Assembly (NCBI GenBank): GCA_963724015.1
Contig: CAVRTM010000014.1
Span: forward strand, 434,001-498,000
Direction of reading: 5' to 3'
Length of the DNA stretch: 64,000 nt
Source of the DNA: CAVRTM01 sp963724015
GTDB lineage: Bacteria > Actinomycetota > Actinomycetes > Actinomycetales > Dermatophilaceae
Below, in pieces: positions 60,811 through 64,000 of the stretch; position 1 is the first letter of the stretch, and every line of letters starts with the position of its first letter. The notes under the pieces were generated by a model. It saw nothing but the letters and a program-made list of their open reading frames with translations. It was not told where the DNA came from and did not search any database. The translations under genes and the position numbers were made by a program.

Positions 60811-62080
60811 GTGAACACCCAGGGGGCCCAAACGGGAGCGAACGCGGTCATGCCGTCGTACGCACAGCTTTTCCGCGTGCGCGCGTTCGTCGCGATCTTC
60901 GTCGCCAACGCCCTCTCGGCCTGGGGTGACCACCTGGCGCGGCTGACCGTCGCGGCGTTCGTGCTGGCCCGGTCGGGCTCGCCCCTGGCTGCCGCCACCA
61001 CCCTGGCCGTCAGCCTCATCCCCTCGTTGTTCGGTCGCAGCCTGCTCGGCCCGATCGCCGACCGCTTTCCCTACCGCAACGTCCTGATCGCCGCGGGCGT
61101 CGTGCGCGCCGCGTTCGTCGGGCTCATCATCGTCGCGGTCGCAGGCGGGTGGTCCCTGGTCTGGCTGCTGTCGCTGCTGTTCCTCCTCGAGCTCGCCGGC
61201 GGGCCGGCCGTCACCTCGATGCGCATCCTGCTCACGGACCTGTTCGAGGACCGCCGGCTCTACACCCGCGCGCTGGGCCTGAACGGCCTCTCCGAGCAGG
61301 TCAACCAGGTCATCGGTCTCGGCGTCGGTGGCGTGGTCGTCTTCGCCGTCGGGGCCACCAACGCCCTCTGGTTCGACCTCGCCACGTTCCTGCTCGGCGC
61401 CCTCGTGGTGGCGCTGACGATCCGGCACCGGCCGGTGGTCGGCACGCCGAGCGCGGGGCTCGCGGGCTACTTCCGGGACATCGTCGACCGGTGGCCGCTA
61501 CCTGGCCCACCACCGGGTGCTCGCCGCCATGCTGGCGCTGGGCCTGGCGACCTCCTGGGCGATCGCCGCGCCGGAGGCGGTGGCCCTGGCCTACGCCGCC
61601 GAGGCGGGCCAGGCGCGGTACGGCGGGCTGCTGATGGCCGCGCCGATGGCCGGCGCGGTGGTGGGCCTGCTGGTGCTGGGCCGGTGGCAGCCGCGGGACC
61701 AGAACAGCCGGATCATCACCATGGCGCTCCTGATGCCCGTCCCGCTCCTTGCCACCGTGTTCCAGCCGCCGCTGGTCGTCACCGGGCTGCTGTGGTTCCT
61801 CAACGGGGCACTGCAGGCCTTCATGCTGCCGCTGCAGGCGACGTTCTCCCTGCTGGTGACACCGGAGATGCGAGGGCGGGTCTTCGGGCTCGCCAGTGCG
61901 CTGACCGTCTCGGCGACCGGCATCGCGTTCCTGGTCAGCGGCCTGGTGGCCCAGCAGCTGACGGCCGCCGCAGCCGTGTCCGTGGCCGCGGTCGTCAGCC
62001 TCGGCGCCATCGTCCTGCTGGCCGTCCGCTGGCCCCGCCGGGCGCTCGCGCGGGCCGTCACCGAGGTCTACGAGTCCTGA
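60811..62080 (+). CDS. MFS transporter (one frameshift)
   Basis: About 422 residues with twelve hydrophobic segments. MFS features: FVAIFVANALSAWGDHLARL, SLIPSLFGRSLLGPIADRFP with the loop 2-3 motif G-ADR, and RLYTRALGLNGLSEQVNQV. It belongs to the group of multidrug-type exporters close to Bcr/TetA-like actinobacterial proteins; the drug is unknown. An insertion near 61496 breaks the frame between the halves. The start GTG follows a -10 box; a downstream ATG at 60850 would remove a polar head. Confidence 0.85.
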
Positions 62081-62251
62081 CCGCCAGGATCTCGGGCCGC
62101 GCGGGGAAGGGCCGGGCGTCGAGCCCGCGGCGGAGCGCGTGGTGGGCCTGTCCGTTGACCGCCCGGCCATGTTATTTTCTCGCTGTCCGACCCGGTCAAG
62201 GCACCAGCCCGCGACGTCGTGCGGTGGCCCTCGGAAGTCCCGGAGCTCGGA

Positions 62252-63154
62252 ATGTCAGTAGTTGTTCCCACCCGCAGCGCCTCCCTCGTCGTCGCCACCC
62301 GCACGGCGCCCGCGGCGATGCCGCTGCCCCTGCCCGCCGGGCCGTGGGGCGCGGTGGAGGCGCTGGCCGCGCTCGATGAGGCGCGACCGCTCCTGCCGGT
62401 GGGTCTTCCCCACGCGACCGTGGTCAGCGCGCTCACCACGGTCGTCCTGCGGGCCGGCGACTGCGCCGTCAAGGTCTACCCGCCGGGCACCGACCCCGCC
62501 CACCTGGACCGCCTCGCCACCGCCCTCGCCGGATCCGCCACCGCGCACCTGCCCACGGCGCCGGCCGTCGTCACGTCGTACGGCGTCCTCACCGTCACGC
62601 CGTGGCTGCCCGGCACCGGCTCGGTGACCTGGCCGGAGCTGGGCGCGCTGCTGCGGGCGTTCCACACCGAGCACGCCGGCGCCGACGTGCCGCGCTGGAC
62701 GCCGCTCTCGCGGCTGGAGTCCCAGGTCGCCGGTCTGCCTGCGGAGTGGGCCGAGGTGCTCCGAGCTGCCCGCGACGGGCTGCTCCGGGCCCTCGCGGAG
62801 GTCGACTCGTGGGTGGGGGAGGGCGCCATCCACGGCGACGTGTCACCGGCGAACGTGATGCGCACCCCGGAGGGTCCGCGGCTGATCGACCTGGACTGGG
62901 TGGCTCGCGCGCCGCGGGAGTACGACCTGGCCAGCGCCGCACGGCGCGTGCGCGCCGGTGAGATGTCGCGACGCGACTACGCGAGGTTCTGCACGGCGTA
63001 CGGCGTGGACGTCCGGAGCTGGCCGGGCCTGCCGCTGATGGACCGGATCGCCGACCTCGGCGGCGTCGCGTTCCGGCTGTGGGACTGCCGGCACCACGGG
63101 CAGGACCTGGCCTGGGTGGAGCGGGAGCTCCGGGAGTGGACCATGCCGCTCTGA
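62252..63154 (+). CDS. Aminoglycoside phosphotransferase-family protein
   Basis: 300 residues. Kinase-like fold with Lys74 in CAVKVYPPG, the Brenner motif IHGDVSPANVM (His194, Asp196, Asn201) and LIDLDWV with the metal Asp213. This APH family includes kinases of sugars, choline or antibiotics; the substrate is not indicated. ATG at 62252 is chosen because GGAG lies about 7 nt upstream; a GTG at 62219 is the alternative. The 170 bp upstream contain an unusually AT-rich TTATTTTC tract near 62172. Confidence 0.82.
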   Translation: MSVVVPTRSASLVVATRTAPAAMPLPLPAGPWGAVEALAALDEARPLLPVGLPHATVVSALTTVVLRAGDCAVKVYPPGTDPAHLDRLATALAGSATAHLPTAPAVVTSYGVLTVTPWLPGTGSVTWPELGALLRAFHTEHAGADVPRWTPLSRLESQVAGLPAEWAEVLRAARDGLLRALAEVDSWVGEGAIHGDVSPANVMRTPEGPRLIDLDWVARAPREYDLASAARRVRAGEMSRRDYARFCTAYGVDVRSWPGLPLMDRIADLGGVAFRLWDCRHHGQDLAWVERELREWTMPL

Positions 63155-63202
63155 GCCGTCGGCACCGGGCGTGCGGCTCGGTCCTGCGGCGGGCGCCGTT
63201 CC

Positions 63203-63703
63203 TCAGGCGGGAGCGGGCAGGGACGAGAGCCAGGCGGCGAAGTCGTCGTTGTTCGCGACGCCGTCCCGCCGCGCCCGCACGTGGGCCAGGGCGTCCGCAC
63301 CGGAGAGGCCGAGCAGCTCACGCACGACCAGCGTGGCGACCAGCCCGGAGCGGTTGCGGCCGAAGGTGCAGTGGACCAGCGCACGGTGGCCCTCACCGAC
63401 CAGACCGGCGACCAGGCCCGCCAGCCGGAGCGTCACTGCGGGGTCGGGGACGTCGTCGCCGTCCACGAGCGGGCACTTGAGGTAGGTCAGCCCCTCGATC
63501 GCCTCGGCCGGCGGGAACGCGTCGGGGTCGGCCAGGTCGAGCACCACGTCGATGCCGGTCTCCCGCACCCAGTCGAAGTCCACCGGGCAGCCGCCCTGCC
63601 ACAGCCGCCCGGGCACGAGCTCGCTCGGCGGGTCGGCGGGGTCGACGCCGGGCAGCTCCACGGGGTCGGTCGTCCAGTTCAGCTCGTCAGCGGTCTCGGT
63701 CAC
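63203..63703 (-). CDS. Dual-specificity/PTP-like protein phosphatase
   Basis: 166 residues. The P-loop is VHCTFGRNRSG with Cys112 as nucleophile and Arg118, preceded by IDVVLDLADPD and YLKCPLVDGDDVPDP with a candidate general acid Asp. The shape fits bacterial DSP/Ptp proteins of the small cysteine phosphatase group; the substrate might be a phosphoprotein, lipid or sugar phosphate. GTG start 6 nt after TACCCT on the minus strand. Stands alone. Confidence 0.87.
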   Translation of the reverse strand: MTETADELNWTTDPVELPGVDPADPPSELVPGRLWQGGCPVDFDWVRETGIDVVLDLADPDAFPPAEAIEGLTYLKCPLVDGDDVPDPAVTLRLAGLVAGLVGEGHRALVHCTFGRNRSGLVATLVVRELLGLSGADALAHVRARRDGVANNDDFAAWLSSLPAPA

Positions 63704-63709
63704 CCCCGG

Positions 63710-63715
63710 AGGGTA
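63710..63715 (-). promoter_or_regulatory. -10 element (TACCCT) for the phosphatase gene
   Basis: On the minus strand it ends 6 nt before the GTG at 63703; the spacer CCGGGG holds no ribosome site. Confidence 0.45.
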
Positions 63716-63788
63716 TCCGGCGGTGTGCCCGCGGACGCTGCCCGGGCCGGCGGAACCTCCACGGCCGGTACGGCGGGTGCCGGTCCGC

Positions 63789-64000
63789 TCAGCGGGGCCG
63801 CGAGGCGCGGTGCACGGCGACGCCGATCAGCACGGCGGCGGCGACCATCACGATGACACCGGCCGCGACGAGCAGCGCGCCGACCCAGGCCAGCCAGGGC
63901 GCGGACACCCCGACGTCGATGCTCGCAGTGACGGGCCCGGTGCCGTCCGCATTCATGAGGACCATCGACCACCGCCCGGTGCGCGGCGTCCAGAAGACGT
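63789..64000 (-). CDS. C-terminal part of a membrane protein (runs off the window)
   Basis: The last 70 residues of a minus-strand gene whose start lies beyond the right edge. WTPRTGRWSMVLMNADG is a soluble strand region, followed by one membrane helix (WLAWVGALLVAAGVIVMVAAAVLIGVAV in shorter parts: WVGALLVAAGVIVMV and AAAVLIGVAV) and a basic RASRPR end. This is the usual end of actinobacterial single-span envelope proteins with an extracellular sandwich domain. The stop is at 63789-63791. Function unknown. Confidence 0.65.
   Translation of the reverse strand, partial: VFWTPRTGRWSMVLMNADGTGPVTASIDVGVSAPWLAWVGALLVAAGVIVMVAAAVLIGVAVHRASRPR

Overview
ORGANISM. GC is very high throughout, GTG starts are common, and the gene order is typical of an actinobacterium: uvrC-rapZ-yvcK-whiA-gap-pgk-tpiA-secG-rbpA, then tkt-tal-pgi-zwf-opcA-pgl, ctaB, and glnA-glnE. 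RbpA, WhiA, OpcA, polyphosphate glucokinase, a mycothiol-dependent-isomerase-like protein and an F420-dependent G6PDH-like enzyme are actinobacterial hallmarks. The overall flavour resembles Intrasporangiaceae/Dermatophilaceae or related Micrococcales, but the genus cannot be fixed from sequence alone. No rRNA, tRNA, CRISPR array, prophage or insertion sequence was seen.

LAYOUT. 0-7 kb: small lipoprotein and hypothetical genes, a Mn-type riboswitch driving terC, a drug/metabolite exporter coupled to an NlpC/P60 peptidase, a class A beta-lactamase-like protein, a VOC protein and a CGNR zinc-finger regulator. 7-10 kb: a small soluble histidine kinase with two NarL-type response regulators. 10-12 kb: GH15 glucoamylase/trehalase coupled to an MDMPI-like protein. 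12-26.5 kb: DNA repair (uvrA, uvrC) and the rapZ-yvcK-whiA, glycolysis, secG and rbpA block. 26.5-35.4 kb: six oxidative/non-oxidative pentose phosphate genes on the minus strand, every junction a 4-nt stop/start overlap. 35.5-46 kb: ctaB, OsmC, an MBL hydrolase, an ABC exporter, ppgK, map, methyltransferase, a saccharopine-dehydrogenase-like protein and an F420 enzyme. 46-51 kb: more accessory genes (ScyD/E-like secreted protein, methyltransferase, AI-2E/PerM family protein, phosphoesterase). 51-64 kb: panB, nadE, thioesterase, FAD oxidoreductase, glnA2-type synthetase, glnE, MFS, a phosphotransferase, a PTP-like phosphatase and a truncated membrane protein at the edge.

HOW THEY WORK TOGETHER. 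The centre is a carbon hub. Polyphosphate glucokinase and GH15 supply glucose and glucose-6-phosphate; Pgi, Zwf/OpcA, Pgl, Tal and Tkt run the pentose phosphate pathway; Gap, Pgk and TpiA carry lower glycolysis. RapZ/YvcK/WhiA are the conserved regulatory companions. GlnE and the GlnA2-type protein concern nitrogen.

SEQUENCE QUALITY. About 21 otherwise normal genes are broken by about 45 single-base insertions (net +1) and two apparent one-base losses in G runs. I treat these as sequence or assembly errors, annotate each gene across its full extent, and list shift positions (approximate to a few bases). Exact protein sequences of those genes should not be trusted near the shifts.

REGULATORY THEME. 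At least 15 genes have a TANNNT -10 hexamer ending 6-7 nt before the start codon and, in nearly all, no separate ribosome binding site, the pattern expected of leaderless mRNAs.
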